Source: Roseiarcus sp963770275 (lineage in GTDB: Bacteria; Pseudomonadota; Alphaproteobacteria; Rhizobiales; Beijerinckiaceae). Taken from it: 64,000 bases of DNA. The stretch lies in assembly GCA_963770275.1 (NCBI GenBank), contig CAVYPD010000036.1, forward strand, positions 1 to 64,000, written 5' to 3'. Under the pieces are notes generated by a model. That model made no database searches, had not been told where the DNA came from, and saw nothing but the letters and a program-made list of their open reading frames with translations. The position numbers and the translations under genes are program-made. Shown here piece after piece: positions 38,938 through 47,861 of the stretch; the first letter of the stretch is position 1, and the number at the start of each line of letters is the position of its first letter.

Positions 38938-40626
38938 TTACGCCGCCGGCGCTTCCGCGGGGATAAAACGCGCCAAATCCGCCGCCCGCGCAACGCTGCG
39001 GACTTTCACGATTGCCTCGCGTCCGCGCGCCTCGACGTCGTGGGCGGGGAGGTCGTCTGGACCGAAACCAGCGCGCACGTAGACCTCTTCCGACATCAGC
39101 ACTTCGCAACCCAGCGTCTTGGTCAGCGCCTCGAGACGAGCCGCGACATTGACCGGATCGCCGATCACCGTGAATTGCGCATGACGCTCATATCCGATGG
39201 CGCCGGCGATCGTCACACCGGCGTGAATGCCGATGCCGAAGCGGATCGGCTCGACCAGCGCATAAGCCAGCGCGCTGTTCAGGCTCTCGACTCGGGCGGC
39301 GATAGCGGCGCTGGCGGCGATCGCCTGCCGACAGGCGACGTCGGGCGGGTCGCCCATACCGAACAACGCCAAGAGGCCGTCGCCCAGCACTTGGTTGGGC
39401 TGCCCGCCGGCGCTCAATACCGCGCTGCTCACGGCGTTGAGAAACTGATTGATGATGAACACGGTGTCGAACGGCAGGCGCCTCTCGGCCAGCCGGCTCG
39501 ATCCACGCATGTCGACAAACATGATGACAACATAGCGCTCGATTCCGGAAGACGCTGGCGCCCCCGTTCGATAGGCGTCCACCGCCGTCGTGTGCGGCGA
39601 AAGCATGGGCACAAGCGTGATGTCGCGGGTCGGACGAAGCTGGCAGGCGAGCCTCACCTCTGGGCCCGCGTGCACGCGCTCGAGCACCGCCTGCTCGGCG
39701 GCGCTCGCAACAGGCAGGTCCGTCATGTCGCCAAGAATGCGGATGCGGCAAGTCGAGCAGCGGCCGCGGCCGCCGCACACGTGCGCATGCGGGATGCTGT
39801 TGATGAGGCTCGCTTCCAGCACGCTGAAGCCCCGCGCTACGCGAATGGTGCGGTCGGGATAGGTCAGCCGGATCGAGCCGACCCGGTGCTCTCTCCATTG
39901 TCGGAAGGCCCGGGCGGAGAGCGTGGCGGCGAGCGCGACGGCCAGGAAGGCGAGCGTCCGCGTGCGCTCGTCCAGAAGGATCGCGTTCTGAGCCGGCGTC
40001 CCGTCGTGCTCGGGCGAGAAATTGCGCGCCAGCCATGCAGGGTCCTGAACCGCCATCAAGGCTCGTTGGCCGCCCTGATAGTAGCCGAGCAGCGCTAGCG
40101 TAGGCAGAAGCACAGCGATCGAAAGCAGCGGTTCCTTCACGCGCGGGTAGAACGGCTTGAGCCTGAGCCAGAAATGGACTCCGAGGCAGCCGTGAATCCA
40201 GACGATCAGCAACAGAATCGCTTGCAGCGCGCCAAGCAACGGCGCGAAGACCCAGAAATTCGCGAGTTCCTGCGCATAACCCTTCTCGAGCCCAAATTGG
40301 CTGAGCGCGACGCGGGTGCCGATGACGTGATTGGTCAGCAGGAATGGAATGGAGAGGCCGAGGACAAGTTGGGTCGCCTCGAGTCGAGTCCAACGGAATC
40401 GGCGCCGCTCGTAGAGCGCCCAGAAGCCGAGGCTCATATGGGTCAGAAGCGAAGCGTAGAGGATTACGGCGCCCGGCGGCGATTGCCAGATCAGCTTTTG
40501 GAGAGCGAGGCCGCTCTCCATTGCGCCAATCGAAATGTTGCCGAGCGCGTGATTGGCGAAATGCAGCGTCACATAGACATAAAGCACGAGGCCGGTTGCG
40601 AGCCGGATCTGGCGAAGGCTGGGCAT
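38938..40626 (-). CDS. Class III adenylate/guanylate cyclase with membrane histidine module and 2Fe-2S domain
   Basis: A 562-residue three-part protein. Residues 1-240: about six membrane segments with several His (H22, H26, H63, H100, H145, H151), like a b-type cytochrome module. Residues 250-345: plant-type ferredoxin domain with C284-x5-C290-x2-C293 and C328. Residues 362-560: cyclase catalytic domain with the metal Asp in MFVDMRGSSRLAERR, the second Asp in GDGLLALFG, and the transition-state Asn/Arg in IGDPVNVAARLEALTK. Sensing of redox state or quinone and output as cAMP or cGMP is a reasonable inference. Convergent with trehalase. Confidence 0.85.
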   Translation of the reverse strand: MPSLRQIRLATGLVLYVYVTLHFANHALGNISIGAMESGLALQKLIWQSPPGAVILYASLLTHMSLGFWALYERRRFRWTRLEATQLVLGLSIPFLLTNHVIGTRVALSQFGLEKGYAQELANFWVFAPLLGALQAILLLIVWIHGCLGVHFWLRLKPFYPRVKEPLLSIAVLLPTLALLGYYQGGQRALMAVQDPAWLARNFSPEHDGTPAQNAILLDERTRTLAFLAVALAATLSARAFRQWREHRVGSIRLTYPDRTIRVARGFSVLEASLINSIPHAHVCGGRGRCSTCRIRILGDMTDLPVASAAEQAVLERVHAGPEVRLACQLRPTRDITLVPMLSPHTTAVDAYRTGAPASSGIERYVVIMFVDMRGSSRLAERRLPFDTVFIINQFLNAVSSAVLSAGGQPNQVLGDGLLALFGMGDPPDVACRQAIAASAAIAARVESLNSALAYALVEPIRFGIGIHAGVTIAGAIGYERHAQFTVIGDPVNVAARLEALTKTLGCEVLMSEEVYVRAGFGPDDLPAHDVEARGREAIVKVRSVARAADLARFIPAEAPAA

Positions 40627-40878
40627 TGTGGCTCCATCTGCGCCGTCGCGGCAAAGTCATCAAGCGCTGGGAGCGCGCAGGTTCAATCCGCGCCAAGAGC
40701 TCCGCTCATGCCGCTTTCGATCCGGTCCATCGAGACCGCCGGGCCGCCGAGAAGGATCAGCTCGTGGCGCGGAGCGGGCGACCCCGCCTCTGCCCTGATA
40801 GGATGGGACTTCTAGATTTTTTTGAAGAGCAATCCCTCGCGATTGCCGGGCTAGTGAGCGCTTGCGCTCATATCGCAG

Positions 40879-41091
40879 TCAGCGCCGCTCCTCAAGCTGC
40901 TTAACCCGCTGCTCAAGGCGCTGCATCGTGAGGGTGAGCGCCTCGTAACCGAGTTTATGGGTATCGCCGAGACTCGACAGTCCCGCCATGGTGCTCTGGT
41001 GTTGAGCGCGCGTGATCTGAAGTCCATGCCAGACGATATACACGACGGCGCCGAGTAAAATGACGATAACCCAAACGGCGATGTCGATCAT
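40879..41091 (-). CDS. Small membrane-anchored coiled-coil protein
   Basis: A 70-residue protein: one N-terminal membrane span (IAVWVIVILLGAVVYIVWHG) followed by a polar helix with heptad-like leucines (GYEALTLTMQRLEQRVKQLE). Such small proteins are common and often unannotated; no function can be given. The ribosome binding site is weak. It is on the same strand as the cyclase, about 250 bases upstream of it. Confidence 0.5.
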   Translation of the reverse strand: MIDIAVWVIVILLGAVVYIVWHGLQITRAQHQSTMAGLSSLGDTHKLGYEALTLTMQRLEQRVKQLEERR

Positions 41092-41411
41092 TTCTAACCC
41101 GTTGCTTGCTGTCGACTGAGTTCACATTAAACGACTGTTCACCACAATAACGGAAATGAAGATAAAAGTGAAAAAATCACGGTTGAACATACAGAATTTG
41201 GTAGGCCATAATGCTTTTCGTTAATGGCTGCAGTGGCATAATTGCTTTGGAGGCGCTGCGAGGGGCGAGGCTCAGGCGACCGTGCGCGCGGACCATCCGC
41301 TGAAGCGCAGGCCGCAAAAGACACGCGGCCTCGAGATGTGACCCGGATCACAGCACGAAATCTGTGAGGGGGATAATCCAGTCGCCGTTCGACCAACATG
41401 GGAGTTATGTC
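41092..41411. other. Gene-free, partly AT-rich stretch
   Basis: About 320 bases between the 70-residue minus-strand gene and the next plus-strand gene. The left part (around 41140-41250) is AT-rich, with GATAAAAGTGAAAAAATC. I find no frame with coding character and no clear promoter boxes, though both divergent promoters should lie here. Confidence 0.45.
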
Positions 41412-41609
41412 ATGGCGAATGTTCCAAAGCGCAGGGTTGTTGTCGTCCATCCCAGCGTCAGCGAAACCTTGATCGACGGGGCCGCCGCAAGTGGAACGGT
41501 CCACCGCGATGGCGTCAAGAACGGCAGCGAGACGACGCAGTCTCGCAAGCCCTGGCCGGCCGAATTCGGGTGGGATTTCCCGTTCGATTTCCCGAAGCCG
41601 GGTCGATGA
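41412..41609 (+). CDS. Small hypothetical protein
   Basis: About 65 residues from the ATG at 41412, preceded by GGGAG. The sequence begins MANVPKRRVVVVHPSVSETL and ends FGWDFPFDFPKPGR. It is soluble and basic at the N-terminus, with codon use like other genes here. I do not recognise it. A hairpin follows directly, which supports it being a real gene. Confidence 0.5.
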   Translation: MANVPKRRVVVVHPSVSETLIDGAAASGTVHRDGVKNGSETTQSRKPWPAEFGWDFPFDFPKPGR

Positions 41610-41618
41610 CGGAAGATG

Positions 41619-41646
41619 GAAGGGCGGCTCAAGGCCGCCTTTCCCG
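41619..41646 (+). terminator. Hairpin terminator
   Basis: AAGGGCGGC, loop TCAAG, GCCGCCTTT: stem after the small protein gene. It lies between convergent genes (small protein and znuB) and may serve both. Confidence 0.6.
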
Positions 41647-41692
41647 CCAGCTTGCGTCATGACCGCAGGCCGAACAGCAAAATTCGGGCGCT

Positions 41693-42484
41693 TTACCGGG
41701 CCCGAAATCGGGCGACGAGGCTCGCGAGATACACGAGACCGGAGAGCGCCGTGATCCAGAACGAGGTCGGCCAGTCGGTGGTATAGGCCAGCGTCAGGCC
41801 GCCCCACGCCTCTGCGAGCGCAAGACCCGCCGCCAGCAAGACCCCGCCGATCAGCCGCCGCGAGAAATTCTGCGCCGCCGCGGCGGGGCCGACCATCAGC
41901 GTGAACACCAAGAGCACGCCGACGATCTGCGCGCATTCGGCGACCGCGATCCCCACAATCGCCAGAAACGCCACTGAGACGAACCGAATCGGGACGCCGC
42001 GCGCTTCGGCAAGATCTGGTTGCAGCGAGGCGAAGATGAGCGGTCGGGCGATGTAGGCCAGCGCAACGAGGCTGCCGATCGAGAGCAAGGCCAACGTCAT
42101 GAGGGCGGACTCGTCGACGCCGAGCACGTTTCCGAACAGCAGCGCCGCGGCCTGCGTCGCCCCGGTGGTGTAGAAATGCAGGAACAACAGCCCTAAGCCG
42201 AGCGCCAGCGACAGCATCATGCCAATCGCGACGTCGCGCTCGGCGAGCTTCTCGCCGAACAGTCCCATGCCGATCCCACTGACGAAGGTAAACCCGACAA
42301 GGCCAGCAAGCGGGGACAGGCCGAACAGGATCGCTCCCGTCGCGCCAGTGAAGCCGACATGCGACAACGCGTGCCCGGCGAAGGTCTGCCCGCGCAGCAC
42401 CAGAAAGTAGCCGACCGTTCCGGCCAGAATCGCCGCCACGCCCGACGCCATAAACGCCGTGCGCATGAAGTCGTATTCAAGCAT
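41693..42484 (-). CDS. znuB: Zinc ABC transporter permease (ZnuB-like)
   Basis: A 263-residue inner-membrane permease of the ABC-3 (zinc/manganese) family, from the ATG at 42484 (MLEYDFMRTAFMASG). Typical segments: GTVGYFLVLRGQTFAGHALS, HVGFTGATGAILFG, and GLVGFTFVSGIGMGLFGEK. About seven to eight membrane spans. It overlaps the 3' end of znuC by eight bases, so the two are coupled. Last gene of the minus-strand znuA-znuC-znuB operon. Confidence 0.9.
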   Translation of the reverse strand: MLEYDFMRTAFMASGVAAILAGTVGYFLVLRGQTFAGHALSHVGFTGATGAILFGLSPLAGLVGFTFVSGIGMGLFGEKLAERDVAIGMMLSLALGLGLLFLHFYTTGATQAAALLFGNVLGVDESALMTLALLSIGSLVALAYIARPLIFASLQPDLAEARGVPIRFVSVAFLAIVGIAVAECAQIVGVLLVFTLMVGPAAAAQNFSRRLIGGVLLAAGLALAEAWGGLTLAYTTDWPTSFWITALSGLVYLASLVARFRAR

Positions 42485-43313
42485 GCGCGTCGTCGTGATC
42501 GTGCGAATGGCTGTGCGCGTGGCCATCGTGGCGATGCGCGTCGCGTTCGACCTCGACATCGCCCGCCATGACGTAGAAACGATTTCCCACGCGCACGACC
42601 TCAATCGGCGTTTCATAAAGGCGAGACAGCACCGGTCCGGTGACGACGTCTTCCACGGCGCCGATCACCGCTGCTCCAGCGCCGAGATAGAGCACGCGGT
42701 CGATTGCGTTGACTAGCGGATTGAGCTCGTGGGCGCTGAACAGAATCGCAATCTTCAAGTCGTCGCAGATGCCTCTTGCGGTTTCAACGATGCTCTTCTG
42801 GTGCGCCGGGTCAAGCGAGATCAGCGGCTCGTCGAGCAGCAACAGACGCGGCCTGCCGATCAGCGCCTGGCTCAACAGCACGCGCTGACGCTCGCCGCCC
42901 GACAGTTCGCCGATCGAGCGGCGCGCGAGGTGGCGCGCTCCCACCTTGTCCAGCGCCCAGTCAATCTCCCGCCGCGTCGCCTTGTCCAACCTGACCAGGC
43001 CGAAGCGGCCGCCGATCGCCGCGCTGGCGACGACGTCCCAGCCCGTAAGCCTTAGGCCTGCGATGGCGCCGTGGACTTGCGGAACGTAGCCGATCGCGGC
43101 GTTGCCGCGGGTGACCGGCTGGTCGAACACGCTGATCGCACCAGAGGCGACAGGAACGAGACCAAGCGCGGCGCGCATGAGCGTCGTCTTGCCGGCGCCG
43201 TTCGCGCCCAGCACGCCGACGAATTCTCCCTCCTCAATCGCAAAGCTGGCCGCCGAGAGGATATCGCGGCGGCCGAGCCGGATCGTCGCATCGTGGAAGC
43301 GGAGCGCGCTCAA
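42477..43313 (-). CDS. znuC: Zinc ABC transporter ATP-binding protein (ZnuC-like)
   Basis: A 278-residue ATPase: Walker A GANGAGKTT (about residues 36-44), signature LSGGERQR, Walker B LLLLDEPLISLD, H-loop FSAHELNPL. The C-terminus is His-rich (HRHDGHAHSHSHDHDDAHA), a zinc-binding tail common in these transporters. The start codon is a TTG directly following the znuA stop (TAGTTG), which suggests translational coupling and low initiation. Confidence 0.92.
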   Translation of the reverse strand: MSALRFHDATIRLGRRDILSAASFAIEEGEFVGVLGANGAGKTTLMRAALGLVPVASGAISVFDQPVTRGNAAIGYVPQVHGAIAGLRLTGWDVVASAAIGGRFGLVRLDKATRREIDWALDKVGARHLARRSIGELSGGERQRVLLSQALIGRPRLLLLDEPLISLDPAHQKSIVETARGICDDLKIAILFSAHELNPLVNAIDRVLYLGAGAAVIGAVEDVVTGPVLSRLYETPIEVVRVGNRFYVMAGDVEVERDAHRHDGHAHSHSHDHDDAHA

Positions 43314-44183
43314 CTACGCCCCGCCGGCGAGCGCCTTATCGAGCGCGTTCAATTGCCCCATCATCCAATCCTGATAGGTCGAGTTGGGCGGTTCGGTTTC
43401 GGAGACGCCGACTATCGGGATGTTATTGTCCTTGGCCAGTTGCACCAGCTTGCCGACAGCGGGCTCACTCGCCTGGGCGTTATAGAGCATCGCCTTTACC
43501 TTCTTGCCCTTGAGGTCATTCTCGAACGCCGCCACTTCAGAGGGCGTCGGCTCGGCGTTGTTCATGACCGCAAGCGCGTATTTCTCGTTGTGGACCTTGA
43601 GACCGATGAGCCCGGCCTGATAGCCGAACACCGGCTCCGAGGCGGTGATCGGCTGGCCAGCATAGGACTTGTGCATCGTGGCGATCTTGTCGTCGAGGGG
43701 TTTGAGCGATTCAATGAACTTGGCTTCGCCTTGCTCATAGTCGGCTTTATGCGCCGGATCGACGGCGATGAGGTCGGCGACCAGCGCCTTGGCGGCGGCT
43801 TTCATGTAGGCCGGATCGTACCACAAATGGGGATTGTCGCCGGGCTTGCGGCCGACCAGCGCGGCGACCACGATTTCCTTTCGGCCGGCGCCTTTGCTGG
43901 CGCCAAGCAGCTTCTCCATCCAGGGGTCGTAATCGACGCCGTTGGCGATGACGATTTTGGCGTCGCTCAGCGCCTTGGCGGTCGCGGGGCTGGCCTCGAA
44001 CAGGTGCGGATCGTCGTCCGGGTTCGAGAGGATGCTGGTCACCGCGACATTAGCGCCGCCGATCTGGCTTGCCATATCGCCGTAGAAATTTTCCGCCGCG
44101 ACGACTTTCACCGGATCGGCGAATGCGGGTGCGCTGAGCCCGCAGATCGCGATCGCTGCGAGCACATGGAGCTTGTTGATCAT
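43314..44183 (-). CDS. znuA: Metal ABC transporter substrate-binding protein (ZnuA-like)
   Basis: A 289-residue periplasmic cluster A-I metal receptor with Sec signal (LHVLAAIAICGLSAPAFA). Ligand candidates are H60 in DDDPHLFEASP and H119 in NPHLWYDP. Where ZnuA usually has a third His, this protein has E183 (TASEPVFGY), and the acidic position is in VSETEPPN. The long His-rich loop of many ZnuA proteins is absent. Zinc is the most likely metal given the zur gene opposite and the His-rich ZnuC, but manganese is not excluded. First gene of the operon, divergent from zur. Confidence 0.85.
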   Translation of the reverse strand: MINKLHVLAAIAICGLSAPAFADPVKVVAAENFYGDMASQIGGANVAVTSILSNPDDDPHLFEASPATAKALSDAKIVIANGVDYDPWMEKLLGASKGAGRKEIVVAALVGRKPGDNPHLWYDPAYMKAAAKALVADLIAVDPAHKADYEQGEAKFIESLKPLDDKIATMHKSYAGQPITASEPVFGYQAGLIGLKVHNEKYALAVMNNAEPTPSEVAAFENDLKGKKVKAMLYNAQASEPAVGKLVQLAKDNNIPIVGVSETEPPNSTYQDWMMGQLNALDKALAGGA

Positions 44184-44237
44184 GGGTAACAGGCCTCCGA
44201 GTTGATTGAAGCGCCGGATTGAAGCGCGAGCAGCGAA

Positions 44238-44256
44238 GTGTTATGTTATATCCTAT
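44238..44256. promoter_or_regulatory. Candidate Zur operator between znuA and zur
   Basis: GTGTTATGTTATATCCTAT contains the left half of the alphaproteobacterial Zur box (ATGTTATA); the right half is poor. It lies about 55 bases upstream of znuA in the region shared with the divergent zur gene. Placement is right, the match is partial. Confidence 0.35.
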
Positions 44257-44328
44257 CCGTGGGCAAGGCCGAAACTGCAACCTTATATCATTTCAAGTCG
44301 CTCGAACCGTGATATGATGGAAGATGCG

Positions 44329-44809
44329 ATGACGAAGAAGAAAGCGCTTACCAGCAGATTCGGCCCCAGAGCCGACAGCGACCGGCTGGCAAGGGCAGGT
44401 GGAGGCCGTTTGCGCGCGCCAGGGTCTGCATTTGACCCCGCTGCGTCGGCAGGTTCTGACGATTCTGGCTGAAAGCTCAGCCCCCCTCGGGGCCTATGCG
44501 ATCATCGACCAGCTCTCGCGTCGCGAGGGCAAGCCGGTCGCGCCGCCGACCGTTTATCGCACACTCGATTTTTTTCTCGAGCACGGTTTTCTCTACAAGA
44601 TCGAGAGCCGCAACGCCTATGCGCCCTGCGAGCACATCGGTCATGCCCATCACGGCGCGCTGCTCCTGTGCGAGAAATGCGGACGGAGCGACGAGATCGA
44701 GGACGTCAAGCTCGACCGTCTGCTGCAGGAAGCAGCGGCCCGAGCCGGCTTTGCTCCGCATCGCCAGATGGTGGAGCTTGTGGGCCTGTGCCGGGATTGC
44801 GCAGACTAG
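44329..44809 (+). CDS. zur: Zinc uptake regulator, Fur family (Zur), one apparent +1 frameshift
   Basis: Fur-family repressor. The DNA-binding domain reads LHLTPLRRQVLTILAESSAP and APPTVYRTLDFFLEHGFLYK; metal sites are HIGHAHHG, CEKCG and C-terminal CRDCAD. The uninterrupted frame lacks a proper start. An ATG at 44329 with GGAAG upstream reads MTKKKALTSRFGPRADSDRL, and removing one G from AAGGGCAGG at about 44395 joins it to QVEAVCARQGLHL. Corrected length is 159 residues, normal for Zur. It is divergent from znuACB and represses it when zinc is sufficient (known for the family). Confidence 0.85.
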
Positions 44810-44812
44810 CCT

Positions 44813-45478
44813 ATGAGGCGGAGGCGAATCTTCGGCTGGCCAACGTGGTTGACGATCGTCTTAGCGCTCGCGGTGGCCGGATTTATGATCTTCGCTGTTC
44901 GGCCCTTTTCAGAGTCGGTTTTGCGAGCGGCTGGATGGGCGCTTGTCGTTAACAGCGAACCGCTCGTCCCCGCTGACATCATCGTCCTCACAGTTGATTC
45001 CGGCGGCGCTGGAGCGCTCGAGGCGGCGGATCTCGTGCGAAGCGGCGTCTCAAAGCGCGTGGCGGTCTTTGATGAGCCTCAGAAAATGGACCACACTGAG
45101 TTCGTCCGGCGTGGGCTTCCCTATGAGGATGAAGGGGCCAGGCAGATTCGCGAATTGATGACGCTTGGCGTGACGGATGTCGTCCACATCTCGAAGGTCA
45201 ACGGAACAGGAGACGAAGGTCAGGCGCTTCCGCGATGGAGTGACGAGCAGCATCTCCAATCGATTGTGGTGGTCGCGACCAAGGATCACTCGCGACGATT
45301 GCGGCGCGTGCTCGACCGAGCCATGAAGGGCCTTCGGACACAAGTGACAGTGCAAGCGGCGCGCTACTCAAATTTTGATCCGGATCGATGGTGGGAGAGC
45401 CGCGGCGGCGTTCGGACGGAGATCTCCGAGCTCCAGAAGCTGTTGCTCGACGTCGTGCTCCACCCATTTTCATTTTGA
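44813..45478 (+). CDS. Membrane-anchored YdcF/SanA-like (DUF218-type) protein
   Basis: A 221-residue protein with one N-terminal membrane span (WLTIVLALAVAGFMIFAVRP) and a periplasmic Rossmann-like domain starting VPADIIVLTVDSGGAGALEA. The overall pattern (ADL-RSG--KRV-V, later IVVVATKDHSRRLRRVL) resembles DUF218/YdcF proteins linked to envelope or polysaccharide work, though the usual GGG motif is altered. It starts three bases after the zur stop, but a shared function is not evident. Confidence 0.55.
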   Translation: MRRRRIFGWPTWLTIVLALAVAGFMIFAVRPFSESVLRAAGWALVVNSEPLVPADIIVLTVDSGGAGALEAADLVRSGVSKRVAVFDEPQKMDHTEFVRRGLPYEDEGARQIRELMTLGVTDVVHISKVNGTGDEGQALPRWSDEQHLQSIVVVATKDHSRRLRRVLDRAMKGLRTQVTVQAARYSNFDPDRWWESRGGVRTEISELQKLLLDVVLHPFSF

Positions 45479-45507
45479 GGTCTAGTCGTTCAAGATCGCG
45501 CGCGTTG

Positions 45508-46894
45508 TCATCCTGCGCCCAATCGCCTCAACCACGCGCGCGCTTGGCTCCGCACATTGGCCGGCGCGGTTCCGCCATAAGAGGTGCGGCTCTTGACCGA
45601 ACGGTCGACGCCGAGCACGCCGAAGGCGTCTTTGGTGATGCGCGGTTCGACGCCCTGCATTTCCTCGAGAGTCAGCCTCTCCAGCGCCACGCCGCGCTGG
45701 GCAGCGAGCGCGACCACGCGGCCCGTGACGTGATGGGCTTCGCGGAACGGGATCTTGAGCGCCTGAACGAGCCAGTCGGCGAGATCGGTGGCGATTGCGT
45801 AGCCTGCGCCTGCGGCAGCCTTCATGCGCTTGGGATCGGGCGTCATGTCCTCGACCATGCCGGTCATCGCGGCGAGGCAGAGCGCGAGGGTGTGGAACGC
45901 GTCGAACACGCCCTCCTTGTCCTCCTGCATGTCCTTGGAATAGGCGAGCGGCAGCCCCTTCATCACCGTGAGCAGCCCGATCAGCGCGCCGACGATCCGG
46001 CCGGTCTTGCCGCGCACGAGTTCGGCTGCGTCGGGATTGCGCTTCTGCGGCATGATCGAGGAGCCGGTCGAGAACGCGTCGGAGAGCTTCACGAAGCCGA
46101 ACTGCGGCGTCGTCCACAGCACGATCTCCTCTGCGAAGCGGGAAAGATGCATCGCAGTGATCGCGATGGCCGCGAGCCCCTCGAGCGCGAAGTCGCGGTC
46201 TGCGACGCTGTCGAGAGAATTGGCTGTCGGACGGTCGAATAAGAGCGCCTTGGCGGTCAACTCGCGGTCGATCGGGAACGAGGTTCCGGCGAGCGCCGCG
46301 GCGCCGAGCGGACATTCGTTGAGGCGCTTGCGGGCGTCCTTGAAGCGCCCCGCGTCGCGCCCCAACATCTCGACATAGGCGAGCAGATGGTGGCCGAAGG
46401 TGACAGGCTGCGCCGATTGCAGATGGGTGAAGCCCGGCATGACGGTTGCCGCGCTGTCCAGCGCACGGGCGGCGAGCGCCCGTTGCAGCTGGGTGATCTG
46501 GACGAGGATCGAGTCGATCGCGTCGCGCACCCAGAGGCGGAAATCGACGGCGACCTGGTCGTTGCGGGAGCGCGCGGTGTGTAACCGACCGGCCGCGCGG
46601 GCCGACGATCTCGGCAAGGCGGCTTTCGACGTTCATATGGATGTCTTCGAGCGCGCGCGAGAACGAGAACGTGCCCGCCTCGATTTCGCCTTTGACTTGG
46701 GCGAGACCCTTTGCGATTGCCTCGGCGTCGGCGGCTTCGACGATGCCCTGGCGGGCGAGCATGGCGAGATGGGCCTCGGAGCCGGCGATATCCTGGGCGG
46801 CGAGCTTGCGGTCGAAATCGATCGAGGCGTTGATCTCCTCCATCGCCTCGGCCGGACGTCCGGTGAACCGGCCGCCCCACATTGTGTTGCTCAT
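45508..46894 (-). pseudogene. argH: Argininosuccinate lyase, one apparent +1 frameshift
   Basis: Last enzyme of arginine synthesis: argininosuccinate to arginine and fumarate. From the ATG at 46894 the N-terminus reads MSNTMWGGRFTGRPAEAMEE, then EDIHMNVESRLAEIVGP. The frame breaks near 46600; the next frame continues AAGRLHTARSRNDQVAVDFR, with QLQRALAARALD, the signature GSSIMPQKRNPD and an intact end at 45508. One extra C in GGCCCGCGCGGCC accounts for it, the same context as in leuS. Corrected length is about 461 residues. The start codon overlaps a possible tlpA start on the other strand. Confidence 0.88.
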
Positions 46895-46919
46895 GCGTGT
46901 CGTCTCGGATGATTGGGAC

Positions 46920-47570
46920 ATGACGAATATCGATAGCCCGCCGCGCCGGCGAAATGTTCTTTTGCCTGTTCTTGGCGCGCTCGTGGCGGTTGCGGCTGGC
47001 GTCGTCCTATACGGGACGGTTGCGCCGGCCGGCAAGGCCGCGAGCGATTGCCCTGCCGACTCGGCCAAGCTGGCGGCGAGGCTCGCACCCCTCGCCAAGG
47101 GAGAACTGGCGGCGCTCCAGGTGTCGAGCGAGCCGCGGCGCGCCGAGCAATTCGCGTTCGAGCGCGACGGAGGGGCTAAGCTGACGGTTGCGGATTTCAA
47201 GGGCCGCCCGATCCTGCTCAACCTGTGGGCCACTTGGTGCGTGCCGTGCCGCGTGGAAATGCCGACGCTCGATCGGCTGCAGGCCGTGAAGGGCGGGCCG
47301 GGGTTTGAGGTGGTTGCGGTCAATGTCGACACCGCCCGCTTCGAGAAGCGGGGCGCTTTTCTGGACGGCGTCGGCGTCAAGACGCTCGCCCGTTACGCCG
47401 ATCCGAGCGGCGACGCCTTCGAAACCATGCGCAAGGCGGGCCGAGCGCTCGGACTGCCGGTGACCCTGGTTATCGACAAGGACGGCTGCGAAGTCGCCGC
47501 CGTCGAGGGCGGCGCCAAGTGGGATTCAGCCGAGGCGCAGGCGCTGGTCGAGGCGCTGAAGGGCGGGTAG
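46920..47570 (+). CDS. tlpA: TlpA-like membrane-anchored thiol:disulfide oxidoreductase
   Basis: About 216 residues from the ATG at 46920 (MTNIDSPPRRRNVLLPVLGA); an ATG at 46893 is also in frame but overlaps the argH start. One membrane anchor (LLPVLGALVAVAAGVVLYG) places the thioredoxin fold in the periplasm. The active site is WATWCVPCRVEMP, and GLPVTLVIDKDGCEVAAVEG follows with the cis-Pro loop. TlpA reduces proteins needed for cytochrome oxidase assembly in Bradyrhizobium (known). Divergence from argH is a usual order in this group. Confidence 0.88.
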   Translation: MTNIDSPPRRRNVLLPVLGALVAVAAGVVLYGTVAPAGKAASDCPADSAKLAARLAPLAKGELAALQVSSEPRRAEQFAFERDGGAKLTVADFKGRPILLNLWATWCVPCRVEMPTLDRLQAVKGGPGFEVVAVNVDTARFEKRGAFLDGVGVKTLARYADPSGDAFETMRKAGRALGLPVTLVIDKDGCEVAAVEGGAKWDSAEAQALVEALKGG

Positions 47571-47593
47571 GGCGGTTAACGCTTTCCGTTCCG

Positions 47594-47861
47594 TGCGTCC
47601 CGGCCGCCTTCTCGAACTCGTGGTCGGGTCCGATCCGGTTCGCCGCCACAACGCATCCGTGCTCGTGTACGTCCTCGAGGGAAGCGTCGTGATGCAGGCG
47701 CGCGGCGGCAAGGAGGTGACGCTGACCAAGGGCGAGACTTTCTTCGAATTGCCCGAGGCATTCATGTCGTCGGGCGACACGGGAGCCAGACGGAGCCCGC
47801 CAAGTTTCTCGCCTTCTCCGTCAAGGACAAGGGCGCACCCGTGGTCCTTCCGGCTAAATAG
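47594..47861 (+). pseudogene. Truncated cupin-domain protein with one -1 frameshift
   Basis: From a GTG at 47594 the frame gives the core of a small cupin: ASVLVYVLEGSVVMQARGGK and EVTLTKGETFFELPEAF. At about 47763 one base is missing (TTCATG for TTCCATG); the other frame continues HVVGRHGSQTEPAKFLAFSV and ends KGAPVVLPAK at 47861. The N-terminal half, with the signal peptide and the first metal-binding HxH motif usual for these proteins, is absent and replaced by a degenerate VGSDPVRRHN. It is probably a real remnant and not just a sequencing slip. Confidence 0.6.
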
